This document shows, in pieces, positions 18,965-28,011 of a stretch of DNA of 57,448 bases. The notes beneath the pieces were generated by a model that worked only from the letters and a program-made list of their open reading frames with translations, did no database searches and had not been told where the DNA came from. Source of the DNA: Burkholderiales bacterium (GTDB lineage: Bacteria > Pseudomonadota > Gammaproteobacteria > Burkholderiales > Burkholderiaceae_D). The stretch is from the NCBI GenBank assembly GCA_016200895.1, contig JACQDX010000142.1, positions 1-57,448 of the forward strand, in the 5' to 3' direction. Position 1 is the stretch's first letter. Every line of letters begins with the position of its first letter. A program made the translations under genes and the position numbers.

Positions 18965-19699
18965 ATGTTGAACAAATTTAAAATCAGTGCAGGCATTTTA
19001 TTGGCCTGCAGCCTATGCGCTTGCGCACCGGTACCAACCACGGCAGAAATCGAATCCGCTGGCATACAGGCTTTACACGCGCAACTGCCATCGGCCATCG
19101 CATCACTGGAGAAATGGGCAAATACTGGCAATGCCGTAGCGCAGCGAGAATTGGGTTTGGCGTATGCGATCAAACCTGAGCAACAAGCACTGGCATTGCT
19201 ATGGCTGGAACGCGCTGCAAAAAATCAAAGTGGCGACGCGGAAGCCCAGTTCCAATTAGCTGAAGCTTATTATAAGAGCCGCCTTGGGCTGGCAAAGAAT
19301 GAACAACAAGCTTTGAAATGGTACGAAGCTGCGGCGAACAATGGCTATGGCAAAGCCAGCTTCATGCTGGCGCGCATGGCTAAATATGGTCAGGGCTTGC
19401 AGCAAGATCTTGCGCTATCTGTCAAATGGCTGGAGAAAGCCAGTGAGCAAGGCAATGCCCAAGCCATGTTCCTGTTATCGAATGCCTATGCGGCGGGCGA
19501 AGGTGTCAAACCAGATCAGACCCTCGCCAGAAAATGGCTGGAAGAATCTGCAGAACTTGAATACCCGGTTGCCATTCAGGCACTGGCCATGGAGCTGGAA
19601 AGCGGCAACAAGCATATAGAAAAAGACCCGCTGAAAGCCAGGCATTTAATTAAAGAAGCATCAGACGAACGCCTGATGCGCTGGAACAGGTATCAATAA
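18965..19699 (+). CDS. Sel1-repeat (SLR) lipoprotein
   Basis: Predicted lipoprotein of 244 residues: lipobox CSLCAC near residue 19, then at least four Sel1-like repeats of about 36 residues (e.g. AVAQRELGLAYA, DAEAQFQLAEAYYK, KASFMLARMAKYG, AQAMFLLSNAYAAGEGV). Sel1 repeats form TPR-like superhelices that mediate protein contacts. I start at 18965 because this places the signal sequence at the N-terminus; an ATG at 18911 would add 18 residues. Its end overlaps the end of the convergent Nramp-like gene by 7 bases. Confidence 0.88.
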   Translation: MLNKFKISAGILLACSLCACAPVPTTAEIESAGIQALHAQLPSAIASLEKWANTGNAVAQRELGLAYAIKPEQQALALLWLERAAKNQSGDAEAQFQLAEAYYKSRLGLAKNEQQALKWYEAAANNGYGKASFMLARMAKYGQGLQQDLALSVKWLEKASEQGNAQAMFLLSNAYAAGEGVKPDQTLARKWLEESAELEYPVAIQALAMELESGNKHIEKDPLKARHLIKEASDERLMRWNRYQ

Positions 19700-20982
19700 A
19701 AGAGTGTCGCCAGCATCGAAATCACGGCAAGTGCCATCATACCGGTGGCCAGCCAACCTAATATCTTCAACCTGGGGGTAATCACAAATTTGCCCATGAC
19801 ATCTACCCTCACTGCCATCAGCATCATGACCACCATGATAGGCACTGAAATCACTCCATTGATGACAGCACTCCAGTACAGCGCCTTGATGGGATCAACC
19901 GTAGTGAACCCCAGTACGATGCCGATGACGGTAGAGAGCGCAATGATGGCGTAGAACTGTCTGGCCTGCATGGGCGTATCTTCCAGGCTGTTTTTCCATT
20001 TAAAAGCACCTGCCATGGCATAAGCTGAAGAACCAGCCAGTACCGGTATAGCCAGCAAACCCGTACCGATAATACCCGCACTGAATAACATGAAAGCAAA
20101 ATCACCGGCGATGGGTCGCAAGGCGAGTGCCGCCTGGGCAGAAGTCTGGATGTCGGTAATACCATGCATGTTCAAAGTGACGGCAGTAGTCAGTATGATG
20201 AAGAAAGCCACCAGATTGGAAAATGCCATCCCTATATAAGTATCAAGTTTTATGCGCTTCAAATTGGCTGGTGCTTGTTCAGGTGCATGGATCAGCGGGC
20301 GCGCTTGATGATCAGCTCGCATCTCCTCGACTTCTTGCGAGGCTTGCCAAAAAAACAGATAGGGGCTGATGGTGGTACCGAACAGTGCAACCACGGTCGT
20401 GATGTATTCTTTTTTCCAGGATAGTTGCGGCATGACTGCACTCAACAAGACTTTGGACCAGGGCGTATGCACGACAAAGACAGTAGCGACATAGGCCAGC
20501 AAAGCCAGTGTCAGCCATTTCAAGAAACGCACATAACGCTGATAAGGAATAAAGACTTGCAGCAACAAAGACAATACGCCAAAGCCTATGGCATACATAT
20601 GTGCCTTGCCACCTATCAGCAGCTTCAATGCCTCACCCATGGCAGAAATATCGGCAGCAATATTGATGGTATTGGCAACCAGCAAAAGACCGACCACTGC
20701 ATACAATAACCATGCAGGATAATGACGACGGATGTTGGTAGCAAGGCCATGTCCACTGACCCTGCCTATGCGGGCACTGACGATTTGTATCCCCACCATC
20801 AAAGGGTAAGTAAACAACACCGTCCACAACATGTTAAAACCGAATTGTGCACCCGCTTGCGAATAAGTGGCGATGCCACTAGGGTCATCATCTGCTGCCC
20901 CAGTGATCAGGCCGGGCCCCAGTTTTTTTAACAGAGACAATTCTTTGGAGCCTGCTGACGCATCTGAAGTCGGTTTATTCAT
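19693..20982 (-). CDS. Nramp (SLC11)-family divalent metal transporter with altered metal site
   Basis: Inner-membrane transporter of 429 residues with about 11 hydrophobic helices. The first helix carries DDDPSGIATY where classical Nramp proteins have DPGN: the Asp is kept but the Asn is Gly. In helix 6 the usual MPH motif reads TISPYLFFWQ, so the metal-binding Met is absent. Loss of these two ligands is described for Nramp-related magnesium transporters, so Mg2+ or another hard cation is possible instead of Mn2+/Fe2+. It lies 36 bases after the receiver-PAS gene in the same direction. Confidence 0.92.
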   Translation of the reverse strand: MNKPTSDASAGSKELSLLKKLGPGLITGAADDDPSGIATYSQAGAQFGFNMLWTVLFTYPLMVGIQIVSARIGRVSGHGLATNIRRHYPAWLLYAVVGLLLVANTINIAADISAMGEALKLLIGGKAHMYAIGFGVLSLLLQVFIPYQRYVRFLKWLTLALLAYVATVFVVHTPWSKVLLSAVMPQLSWKKEYITTVVALFGTTISPYLFFWQASQEVEEMRADHQARPLIHAPEQAPANLKRIKLDTYIGMAFSNLVAFFIILTTAVTLNMHGITDIQTSAQAALALRPIAGDFAFMLFSAGIIGTGLLAIPVLAGSSAYAMAGAFKWKNSLEDTPMQARQFYAIIALSTVIGIVLGFTTVDPIKALYWSAVINGVISVPIMVVMMLMAVRVDVMGKFVITPRLKILGWLATGMMALAVISMLATLFY

Positions 20983-21018
20983 ATCCTGATTTTTGAATGC
21001 GAGTGATTGCTTTTGATC

Positions 21019-21843
21019 TTATGGTCGTCGATGGGTGACATCCATACCTACACCCCGGTATCCGGCAAAGCGACTGGCCGAGTCAAAGAAGGGTTCCCCG
21101 CTGACTTGCAGGTATTGTATTGTGCCATCCTGTTTGCAGCGCCGGTAGATAAAATCCAGAAAAGGCCGACGATTGGCGATATTATCGTCGAGTTGTTCGC
21201 GCTCATCGACGTCCCAGCCTTCCATGCCGCCGCTGGGTGCATTACCCAGCATGTCTTCTGCCTGTATACCCAGCATTTCAAATACCGGCCCCGATACACT
21301 GGTGAAATTACCAAACTGGTCCTGCTCCCAATACCAGTCAGATGAGAGTTGGGTAAAACTTTTAAAGCGTGCTTCACTGGCGCTTAATTCTGCCGTGCGC
21401 TCCAGCACTGTTTGCTCCAGCCGCTTATTGTAATTATCCAACTGTTGATACAACAAGCGCACTTCCAGCATATTGTGTATGCGCGTCTGCACTTCCTGCA
21501 GATCAAAAGGCTTACTGACAAAATCCTTGGCACCTGCCTTTAAGGCACGCAGCTTATGTCCGGGCTGGGCAGTAATCACCAGTACCGGCAAATAAGCATC
21601 TGTGGCGATATTTTTTAATTCTTCCATGACTTCAAAACCATCCATGCCGGGCATTTGCAGATCCAGCAAAATCAGGTCATAGTTGTGCTCGATATGCAGT
21701 GCGCACACGGTACGCGCATCCATGGTCGTGGTGATATTGGTATAACCTATGTTACGCAGCATTTGCTCTAATAACATGACATTAGCTTTTTGATCGTCAA
21801 CGATCAGGATGCTGGCCTTGAGAATTTCGACTGCTTCAAGCAT
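21019..21843 (-). CDS. Response regulator with receiver and PAS domains
   Basis: A 274-residue cytoplasmic protein. Residues about 11-125 are a complete receiver: acidic pair VDDQ, phospho-acceptor Asp in LLDLQMPGMDG, Thr in VITAQ and Lys in VSKPFD. A short coiled coil (LEQTVLERTAELSASEARFK) leads to a PAS domain (residues about 160-270, with WYWEQD, GPVFEMLGI, YRGVGMDVT). It stops right after the PAS domain, where relatives often continue into GGDEF, EAL or kinase domains, so no output module is visible. It directly follows the damaged hybrid kinase. Confidence 0.9.
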   Translation of the reverse strand: MLEAVEILKASILIVDDQKANVMLLEQMLRNIGYTNITTTMDARTVCALHIEHNYDLILLDLQMPGMDGFEVMEELKNIATDAYLPVLVITAQPGHKLRALKAGAKDFVSKPFDLQEVQTRIHNMLEVRLLYQQLDNYNKRLEQTVLERTAELSASEARFKSFTQLSSDWYWEQDQFGNFTSVSGPVFEMLGIQAEDMLGNAPSGGMEGWDVDEREQLDDNIANRRPFLDFIYRRCKQDGTIQYLQVSGEPFFDSASRFAGYRGVGMDVTHRRP

Positions 21844-21895
21844 TTCATTCTTTCAAAATCGTTGTCACCTCAATACTACATTTTCAGATCACATT

Positions 21896-24409
21896 TCAAC
21901 GACATCTTTTTGTGTCTTGCCGTCCAATTCCAAAACCACTTAGACCTGGCAAGTTAATATCCATCAAAATCACATCTGGTTTGCATATCTGTGCCGTGCT
22001 GATACCCAGATGTGCATCTACTGCTGTCAACAGCTTGAGATCGCTGCGGCGCGCAATCAATTGCTCGACCAAGGCCAGGTTGGCGGGATTGTCTTCGACA
22101 TATAACAAACTGCGTTGCGACGAGGCATGAACCGCTTGCTGCTCATCACCTTGTTCGACGACAAATTCGTCTACCCCTTCATCATGCAAAGCTGGAGCTG
22201 TAGCCAGAGCCAGCTCTATCCAGAACACGCTACCTACACCAACATCGCTTTCCACACCAATAGATCCACCCATGAGTTCAACCAGTTGCTTGGTCACGAC
22301 CAGGCCTATGCCAGTTCCTTCTTCATTACCTGCATCCTGTCCCAGACGGTTAAAGGGCTGAAACAATTGTGCTACCTGCTCTGGCGATAAGCCCTTGCCA
22401 GCGTCTTTGACGCAGATACGTATGCGGTTTTCGCCATGCATGGCATATTCGACCGTGACCGAGCCTTCGTGCTGATTGTATTTGATCGCGTTTGACAGCA
22501 AATTCACCATGACTTGCTTGAGCCTGGTACGGTCAGCAAACACATACAGCGGCAAGTCTATGGTCGGGAAAATCATCTTGATACCGCGCATCTGGGCTTG
22601 TGGCTCTATCATGGCCTGACAGTCCAGCAAGATATCGCTCAGCAGGAGAGACTCTTTCGAAATCGTGACCTTGCCCGACTCTATCATCGCCAGATCAAGG
22701 ATTTCATTGATCAATCGCAGCAAATACCAGCCAGCCTGAAGTATCTGATCTATAGATAATTTTTGACTGTCAGATGGTGGTGGCGTATCCGACGCCATCA
22801 ATTGCGCAAAACCCAGCACTGCATTCAATGGTGTGCGCAATTAATGACTCATGCTGGATAAAAATTCCGACTTGGCCAGATTCGCCTTTTCAGCAATCGC
22901 CTTGGCCAATTCCAGTTCTATATTGTTATTCTGCAGTCTTTGCTCAAATAATTTATATTCAGTGACATCGCGGGCCGAAGCAAATACACCTTGCAACCTG
23001 CGTTCACGGTCATAGATGGTGCTGGCGTTGTAGGAAATTTCAGTTTCCTTACCGTCTTTTGAAATCGCCGTCAGTTCACAATTACTGACCTTGCCAGTTT
23101 GCAGCGCACGCTTCATCGCCAGTTCTGCTGCCGCAGGTTCGGTAAAATAATTTTTGAATGGCGCACCGATCAATTCATCACGCGTACACCCGGTGATGGA
23201 TTCCATCTGGTGATTGACATCGCTGATGACGCCATTCAAGTCCGTAGTAATCAGGGCATCAATATTGGCTTCAATTAATGAGCGCGTATAAAATTGCTGA
23301 TCACGCAAACGCTGATCCAATAGTGCCTGTTCTGCTTCCACTTGTTTGCGGGCAGTATTGTCTGTGCCTATCAAGAGACTACCTATGACAACCCCCTGCG
23401 CATCCCGCAATGCGGTGACCGAAACGATGGCCTGCAAACGGCTGCCATCACGACAGATGTAAGTCAGTTCATGAATGTCTTCCAGCCTACGCATTGCTTT
23501 AAAAATCAGCGCATCAAAACCCAGGGCAACCGGAGTATTGAACTCTGCGCTCAATGCGGTTGCCCTGGCAGCGAGTTCGTCAGCATCAGAAATGTCAGCG
23601 GGGCTGATCAGGTTGACGACATCGGCAGCGTCATAACCGAGCATATGTTCGGCACCGACATTAAAAATCTGTATCAAACCCTGGGCGTCGGTAGCAATGA
23701 TGGAAAAGTTCTGGCTATTAAAGATGGCATCCTGCAAGGCCCCCATCTTGAGCAAGACTTCACGCACCTTGAGTGAGGTTTGCTCACCCGCCCTGCGGCC
23801 GAGTGTGGCGCGGCGTATCTGTAAAGCCCATAGCAATAAAAACACCAGCAAAAAACCAACGCTTCCTACCACCAGTTTGATGCGAAATGCTGCTTTCAAT
23901 TTACGATCGTCAAGCAAAACCTGTTCATCGACTATCGCGTCAGTCAATATACTTTGCACCCTGGCAGATGCCAGCAAGCCCGCATTAAACAAGACCCGGG
24001 AGGCGTTAAAGCCCGAAGCATCAAATTGTTTTTGGCTTTCGTGCATGATAACCAGCCTCTCATCAACAGCTTTTTGCAACTGCTGTATGCGTACCTGTTG
24101 CTGGGGATTATCCAGTGTCAAACCATGCAAATGCTGAATGGCGATCGCCATGTCTTTAAGTCGACTATTGCGCTGGTTAATGAAACGATCTTCTTTCGTC
24201 AGGAAATATGCTTTTTGCCCGTTCTCTGCCTCAGACAATTTGACACTCAGGTCGCTGAGATCATCTATCACTTGACGGGTGTGGTCTATGGACTTGACTG
24301 CGTCAAAAGGTACGGCGATATTCCAGGCAATGCCCCCTATCATCAACAATGCCAACAAGGTGATACCAAAGCCTATCAAGGTCAGGCGCTCTACCGAGAT
24401 TGCCTTCAT
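21896..24409 (-). pseudogene. Hybrid sensor histidine kinase, disrupted (nonsense codon in H-box, receiver truncated)
   Basis: One reading frame broken by a TAA at 22841-22843. The first part (522 residues, 24409 down to 22841) has a membrane segment, a CHASE3-like periplasmic domain, a second membrane segment near residue 190, two PAS domains and the start of HisKA, ending at SSMSH. The same frame resumes with LRTPLNAVLGFAQLM, the rest of HisKA, an HATPase domain (GKGLSPEQVAQLF, GTGIGLVVTKQL) and a receiver that stops just after MDINLPGLSGF. So the invariant Glu of HELRTP became a stop, directly after the phospho-accepting His. No frame continues the receiver, so its second half is deleted. 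It sits between a Crp/Fnr gene and a response regulator in the same direction. Confidence 0.85.
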
Positions 24410-24461
24410 ATATTTTCATTCACAGCAAACCTTCAATAAGTTTCGAAATTCAAATCAGCAT

Positions 24462-25256
24462 TTACAAACCTATGCTGCCCTGCACATAGCCAGTTTTTCT
24501 AACGATGGTGGCAGGCCCGACAGGCACAGCATTATTCTGGCGCTGCAAGACATCAGACAGCAGGCGGGCAAATTCTTTCTTGACCACGCCATAACATTCA
24601 CATACATTGTCTTCCAGCCCTGCCCTGTCTGTGACGGTAATATGACCACGGCGATAGCTGATAAAACCATAGTTTTGTAATTTACCCGCTGCTTCGGTTA
24701 CTCCTTCACGCCGCACACCCAGCATATTGGCGATCAATTCCTGGGTGATTGTCAGGTCATTGCCCTTCATGCGATCCAGTGTCAATAACAGCCAGCGACA
24801 TAGTTGCTGCTCTACTGAATGGTGGCGATTACACACCGCCGTTTGCGACATTTGTGTAATTAATGCCTGGGTATAGCGCAGCAATAGGCGCAACACTGGC
24901 CCGGCACGATTAAATTCTTCCAGCAGAATATGCGCCTTCAGACGATAACCTTGGCCACCAGTCTGCACTATCGCACGGCTAGGCGTGGTATCGCCCCCCA
25001 TAAACAGTGAAATACCGACCAGACCTTCATTACCGACACCGGCTATTTCTGAAGAGCCACCGTTTTCCAACAAATAATGCAGTGACACAATCGCCGTCAC
25101 CGGAAAGTACACATACTGCAATTTACCACCCGATTCATACAAGACATCCCCAAGCAACATGGAAACCAGTTCCAGATGGGGAGCCAGGCGATCAAATTCT
25201 GTATCCAATAATGCAGCCAGCAAATGGTTTTGATTCGGGTCTATCTGATTGTCCAT
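24462..25256 (-). CDS. Crp/Fnr family transcriptional regulator (paralogue 1)
   Basis: A 264-residue regulator with an N-terminal cyclic-nucleotide-binding-like beta roll (residues about 12-130, with GDVLYESGG, VYFPVTAIVSL, SSEIAGVGNEGLVGISLFMGG) and a C-terminal winged helix (TQELIANMLGVRREGVTEAAGKLQ). The arginine and glutamate pattern that holds cAMP in Crp is not seen, and there is no Fnr-type N-terminal cysteine cluster, so the signal is unknown. It is closely related to the next two genes. It stands 52 bases upstream of the broken hybrid kinase. A palindrome lies 261 bases upstream of its start. Confidence 0.93.
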   Translation of the reverse strand: MDNQIDPNQNHLLAALLDTEFDRLAPHLELVSMLLGDVLYESGGKLQYVYFPVTAIVSLHYLLENGGSSEIAGVGNEGLVGISLFMGGDTTPSRAIVQTGGQGYRLKAHILLEEFNRAGPVLRLLLRYTQALITQMSQTAVCNRHHSVEQQLCRWLLLTLDRMKGNDLTITQELIANMLGVRREGVTEAAGKLQNYGFISYRRGHITVTDRAGLEDNVCECYGVVKKEFARLLSDVLQRQNNAVPVGPATIVRKTGYVQGSIGL

Positions 25257-25619
25257 ATCGAATTCCTGCGTAATTTAGAATGAAGGACAAGGCACAATAC
25301 TTACGCAGAAAAATTCGCTCAGCATGCCCCGCGCTCCGACTCTATTGCACTTATGCTTATAGTGTCTGTTCGATATCACACATATAGAAAAAATAATGCG
25401 AAGAAAACTCAGCGGCTCTTGCCAGCTCAGTTTATTTCACACCTATCGACAAGCTTGTTCCCGACTGTATATTGAAAGCTGCACTATGGCAGTTTCAAAA
25501 AAATAGTTACGTACGCTAGCGTACATACAGCTGCAAATCAGGCATTAATCTATGTGACACTGCTCAGAGTGCTTGATTGAGAAAACATTTGCTGCAAACA
25601 CTCATACCAAGATTGAATT
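25257..25619. other. Intergenic stretch between Crp/Fnr paralogues 1 and 2
   Basis: No coding frame seen. It carries the palindrome at 25510-25525 and AT-rich sequence around 25370-25400 that may contain the promoter of paralogue 1. A short match to the repeat-element end (ACTTACGCA near 25300) stands alone and is not a full copy. Confidence 0.5.
25510..25525. promoter_or_regulatory. Palindrome, candidate operator site 1
   Basis: CGTACGCTAGCGTACA, with a perfect 14-bp core GTACGCTAGCGTAC. It matches TGTGCGCTAGCGCACA at 13 of 16 positions. Its centre is about 261 bases upstream of Crp/Fnr paralogue 1, farther than in the two other paralogues. Confidence 0.5.
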
Positions 25620-26429
25620 TTAATTATCTTTTCGAGTCGAACCAACTTGCACTGAGGCAGGACGAAGCACCGCTGCACGCCGGTCTGACTCCCCCAATAC
25701 ATGTAAGGGGTCACCCCGAGGGATATCAGCTAGCAGGCGATCAAATTCCAGTTTGACGACGGCATAACATTCACAAACTACCTTCTCCAGCCCTGGGCGA
25801 TCTACCACATCAATACGTCCACGGCTGTACTGTATCAAGCCCAGTCTTTGTATATTGCCTGCAGCAGCAGTTACACCCTCGCGCCTGACCCCCAGCATAT
25901 TGGCAATCAACTCCTGCGTCATGGAAACAGAATCAGAAGGCAGACGGTCCAGGCTCAGTAACAACCAACGACAAAGTTGCTGCTCTATGGAGTGGTGACG
26001 ATTGCAGACGGCGGTTTGCGTCATTTGCGTAATCAGCGCCTGGGTATATCGCAGCAAGAGGCGCAAAAACGGTCCGGCACGGTTAAATTCCTCTTTCAGA
26101 AATTGTGCCTGGAGGCGATATGCATAGCCAGCACACTGCACCACAGCGCGGCTGGGTGTGGTTTCACCGCCCATGAACAAGGAAATGCCAAGTATGCCTT
26201 CATTGCCAACGATGGCTATTTCAGCAGAAGCCCCGTTTTCCAGTACATACAGCAGTGAAACGATGGAGGTAGTTGGGAAATAAACGTAATTCAAAGTGCC
26301 GCCAGCCTCATACAATGCCTGCCCTAGTGACATTTCCACCAGTTCAAGATGCTTGGCAAGGCGATCAAACTCTGCTTGCGGCAAAGCAGCGAGCAAGTGA
26401 TTTTGCAGAGGGTTATGCGGAATGGTCAT
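25620..26429 (-). CDS. Crp/Fnr family transcriptional regulator (paralogue 2)
   Basis: A 269-residue protein collinear with its two neighbours. The N-terminal half has LLAALPQAEFDRLAKHLELV, VYFPTTSIVSLLYVLENG and EIAIVGNEGILGISLFMGG; the winged helix is TQELIANMLGVRREGVTAAAG; and the C-terminal stretch with VDRPGLEKVVCECYAVV is conserved in all three copies. This paralogue carries an extra polar C-terminal tail of about 25 residues. A variant GCGC palindrome is centred about 103 bases upstream. It probably binds a site like that of its paralogues. Confidence 0.93.
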   Translation of the reverse strand: MTIPHNPLQNHLLAALPQAEFDRLAKHLELVEMSLGQALYEAGGTLNYVYFPTTSIVSLLYVLENGASAEIAIVGNEGILGISLFMGGETTPSRAVVQCAGYAYRLQAQFLKEEFNRAGPFLRLLLRYTQALITQMTQTAVCNRHHSIEQQLCRWLLLSLDRLPSDSVSMTQELIANMLGVRREGVTAAAGNIQRLGLIQYSRGRIDVVDRPGLEKVVCECYAVVKLEFDRLLADIPRGDPLHVLGESDRRAAVLRPASVQVGSTRKDN

Positions 26430-26522
26430 GGGTGAGACTCTGAACTGCTAACTCACTGGAGTGGCATGGATTGTATAGACTGGATTATCTATCTACAGAG
26501 TAGCAGGTATGAGGCTGGCGTA

Positions 26523-26540
26523 TGTGCGCCATCGCGCATA
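26523..26540. promoter_or_regulatory. Variant palindrome, candidate operator site 2
   Basis: TGTGCGCCATCGCGCATA: TGCGC (26525-26529) and GCGCA (26534-26538) with a 4-base centre instead of 2. Centre at about 26531.5, 102-103 bases upstream of the start codon of Crp/Fnr paralogue 2. Confidence 0.45.
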
Positions 26541-26651
26541 TAAGTTCGATTTATACCAACTTATTGTTCAAACAAGAAAATAGTTTTGCTTTTGCAGGCA
26601 ATATGACTGCCTTCAGCAAGTAGATTACAATACGCGTAGACTAAAGCAAGC

Positions 26652-27371
26652 TTATTGAAAGGGAATGGAAGTAAGCAGTCGTGTAAATTCTTTTTGTACA
26701 ACGAAATAACACTCGCAAACCACTTTTTCCAGACCCTGTCTGTCCAGCACGATAATCGCACCACGGCTATAACAAATCAAGCCTGCACGTTGCAAATTGC
26801 CTGCGGCCTCTGTTACCCGCTCACGACGCACACCCAGGACATTAGCAATTCTTTGTTGGGTGATATTTACCGACTCTGAAGATAGCCTGTCCAGGCTCAA
26901 CAACAGCCAGCGGCACAATTGCTGCTCCACCGTATGATGCAGATTGCAAATGGCAGTCTGAGTCATTTGTGTGATCAATGCCTGGGTATAGCGCAATAAG
27001 ACCCGCAGCAAAGGGCCAGCGCGATCAAATTCCACTTTCAACAATTGCCCCTTCAGTTTATAGGCAAAACCGGCACTTTGTACTACCGCACGGTTAGGTG
27101 TGGTGTCCCCCCCCATAAACAGGGAAATGCCGACCACACCCTCATGACCAACGGCGGCAATCTCGGCGGAGACACCATCTTCCAATACATAGAGTAATGA
27201 AACGACGGCTGAGGTAGGAAAGTAAACAAACTGCTGACGCACCCCGGATTCATATAACACATCACCAACCGCCATGGGGATAAGTTCAAGCCCGGCAGAC
27301 AGTGACGCAAACTCCGCAGCGGGCAAGGCCGCAAGCAGATGATTTTGCATAGGACTGGGGGATGTGAGCAT
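26652..27371 (-). CDS. Crp/Fnr family transcriptional regulator (paralogue 3)
   Basis: A 239-residue member of the tandem trio, the shortest because it stops soon after the winged helix and the LEKVVCECYFVVQKEF helix. Family signatures are shared with the other two: VYFPTSAVVSLLYVLEDG, EIAAVGHEGVVGISLFMGG and, in the DNA-reading helix, TQQRIANVLGVRRERVTEAAG. The recognition helix keeps the GVRRE..TEAAG core, so the three proteins probably recognise related sites. The start used aligns with that of paralogue 2. A near-perfect palindrome is centred about 103 bases upstream. Confidence 0.93.
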   Translation of the reverse strand: MLTSPSPMQNHLLAALPAAEFASLSAGLELIPMAVGDVLYESGVRQQFVYFPTSAVVSLLYVLEDGVSAEIAAVGHEGVVGISLFMGGDTTPNRAVVQSAGFAYKLKGQLLKVEFDRAGPLLRVLLRYTQALITQMTQTAICNLHHTVEQQLCRWLLLSLDRLSSESVNITQQRIANVLGVRRERVTEAAGNLQRAGLICYSRGAIIVLDRQGLEKVVCECYFVVQKEFTRLLTSIPFQ

Positions 27372-27710
27372 TAATGTTTTTGGCCTTAAAATTCCACCAG
27401 AGATTTTGTCACACAGACAAAGCCGGGTAGTGGAGCGCTAGCCTATCACGTCACGCAAAAATTTTATGAGCGCTTGCGCACACATGCCATCAGGAATAAG
27501 TGATTTAGCGAAATATTATCTAAATCGTCGCTACAAACAAGCAAGGCATCAAAAGATGCATAGAGTATTTTCAATGTTGGTATCGGGCAAAAGCTGATAT
27601 GAATCTGAAATTCACACCGCAAAATAAGCACGGCAATTGCTCAATTTTTTAATCAGGATGGCAATGAAAATGCAATAAAGCGCTGACATTTGAATACGAA
27701 GCTGAAAAAG
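27372..27710. other. Intergenic stretch upstream of Crp/Fnr paralogue 3
   Basis: No gene seen in the roughly 340 bases up to the tRNA-His terminator. It contains operator candidate 3 (27467-27482) and a partial AGCGCTAGCC motif at 27434-27443 closer to the gene. Confidence 0.5.
27467..27482. promoter_or_regulatory. Palindrome, candidate operator site 3
   Basis: TGAGCGCTTGCGCACA, 14 of 16 positions matching TGTGCGCTAGCGCACA. Centre at 27474.5, about 103 bases upstream of the start codon of Crp/Fnr paralogue 3, the same distance as site 2 to its gene. Confidence 0.55.
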
Positions 27711-27738
27711 CAAAAAGCCCGGCAATTAACCGGGCTAT
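27711..27738 (-). terminator. Rho-independent terminator of tRNA-His
   Basis: Minus-strand stem AGCCCGG/CCGGGCT with a 7-base loop followed by TTTTTG, 35 bases after the CCA end of the tRNA. Confidence 0.9.
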
Positions 27739-27772
27739 TTGAGGCTAAGCTTTGATTTACTTAGCGAAATTT

Positions 27773-27848
27773 TGGGGTGACCGATGGGGTTCGAACCCAC
27801 GACAACAGGAATCACAATCCTGGACTCTACCAACTGAGCTACGGCCAC
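27773..27848 (-). tRNA. tRNA-His (anticodon GTG)
   Basis: On the minus strand the acceptor GTGGCCG/CGGTCAC, D arm, anticodon stem CAGGA/TCCTG with loop TTGTGAT (anticodon GTG), T arm (GTGGG, TTCGAAC, CCCAT region) and an encoded CCA are all in place. The base before the acceptor is G and opposes the C discriminator, the G-1:C73 pair that marks histidine tRNAs. A decayed copy lies 2 kb away at 29914-29960. Confidence 0.97.
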
Positions 27849-28011
27849 CACTGTATCTCACACAAATTATTGCAGTGCAAGAGAGCTACGCATTATACGA
27901 GAAATTTGGCTTGCTGGCAATAGCATTCTTGGGCAATCAGGCCCAGGACTATTTGACTTATGCCACCAGCCTCTGTTGCTTGCCTTGCCAAGTGCGTCCC
28001 ACACTGACTCA

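Noticed and set aside
22841..24409. Treating the kinase N-terminal part as an independent functional receptor and 21896-22840 as a separate TTG-started gene
   Set aside because: The split is in the same frame inside the H-box, there is no ribosome site before the TTG, and a single base explains the stop.
25290..25320. ACTTACGCAGAAAAATT near 25300 as a fourth copy of the palindromic repeat family
   Set aside because: Only about 9 bases match the repeat end; there is no second arm and no internal similarity.
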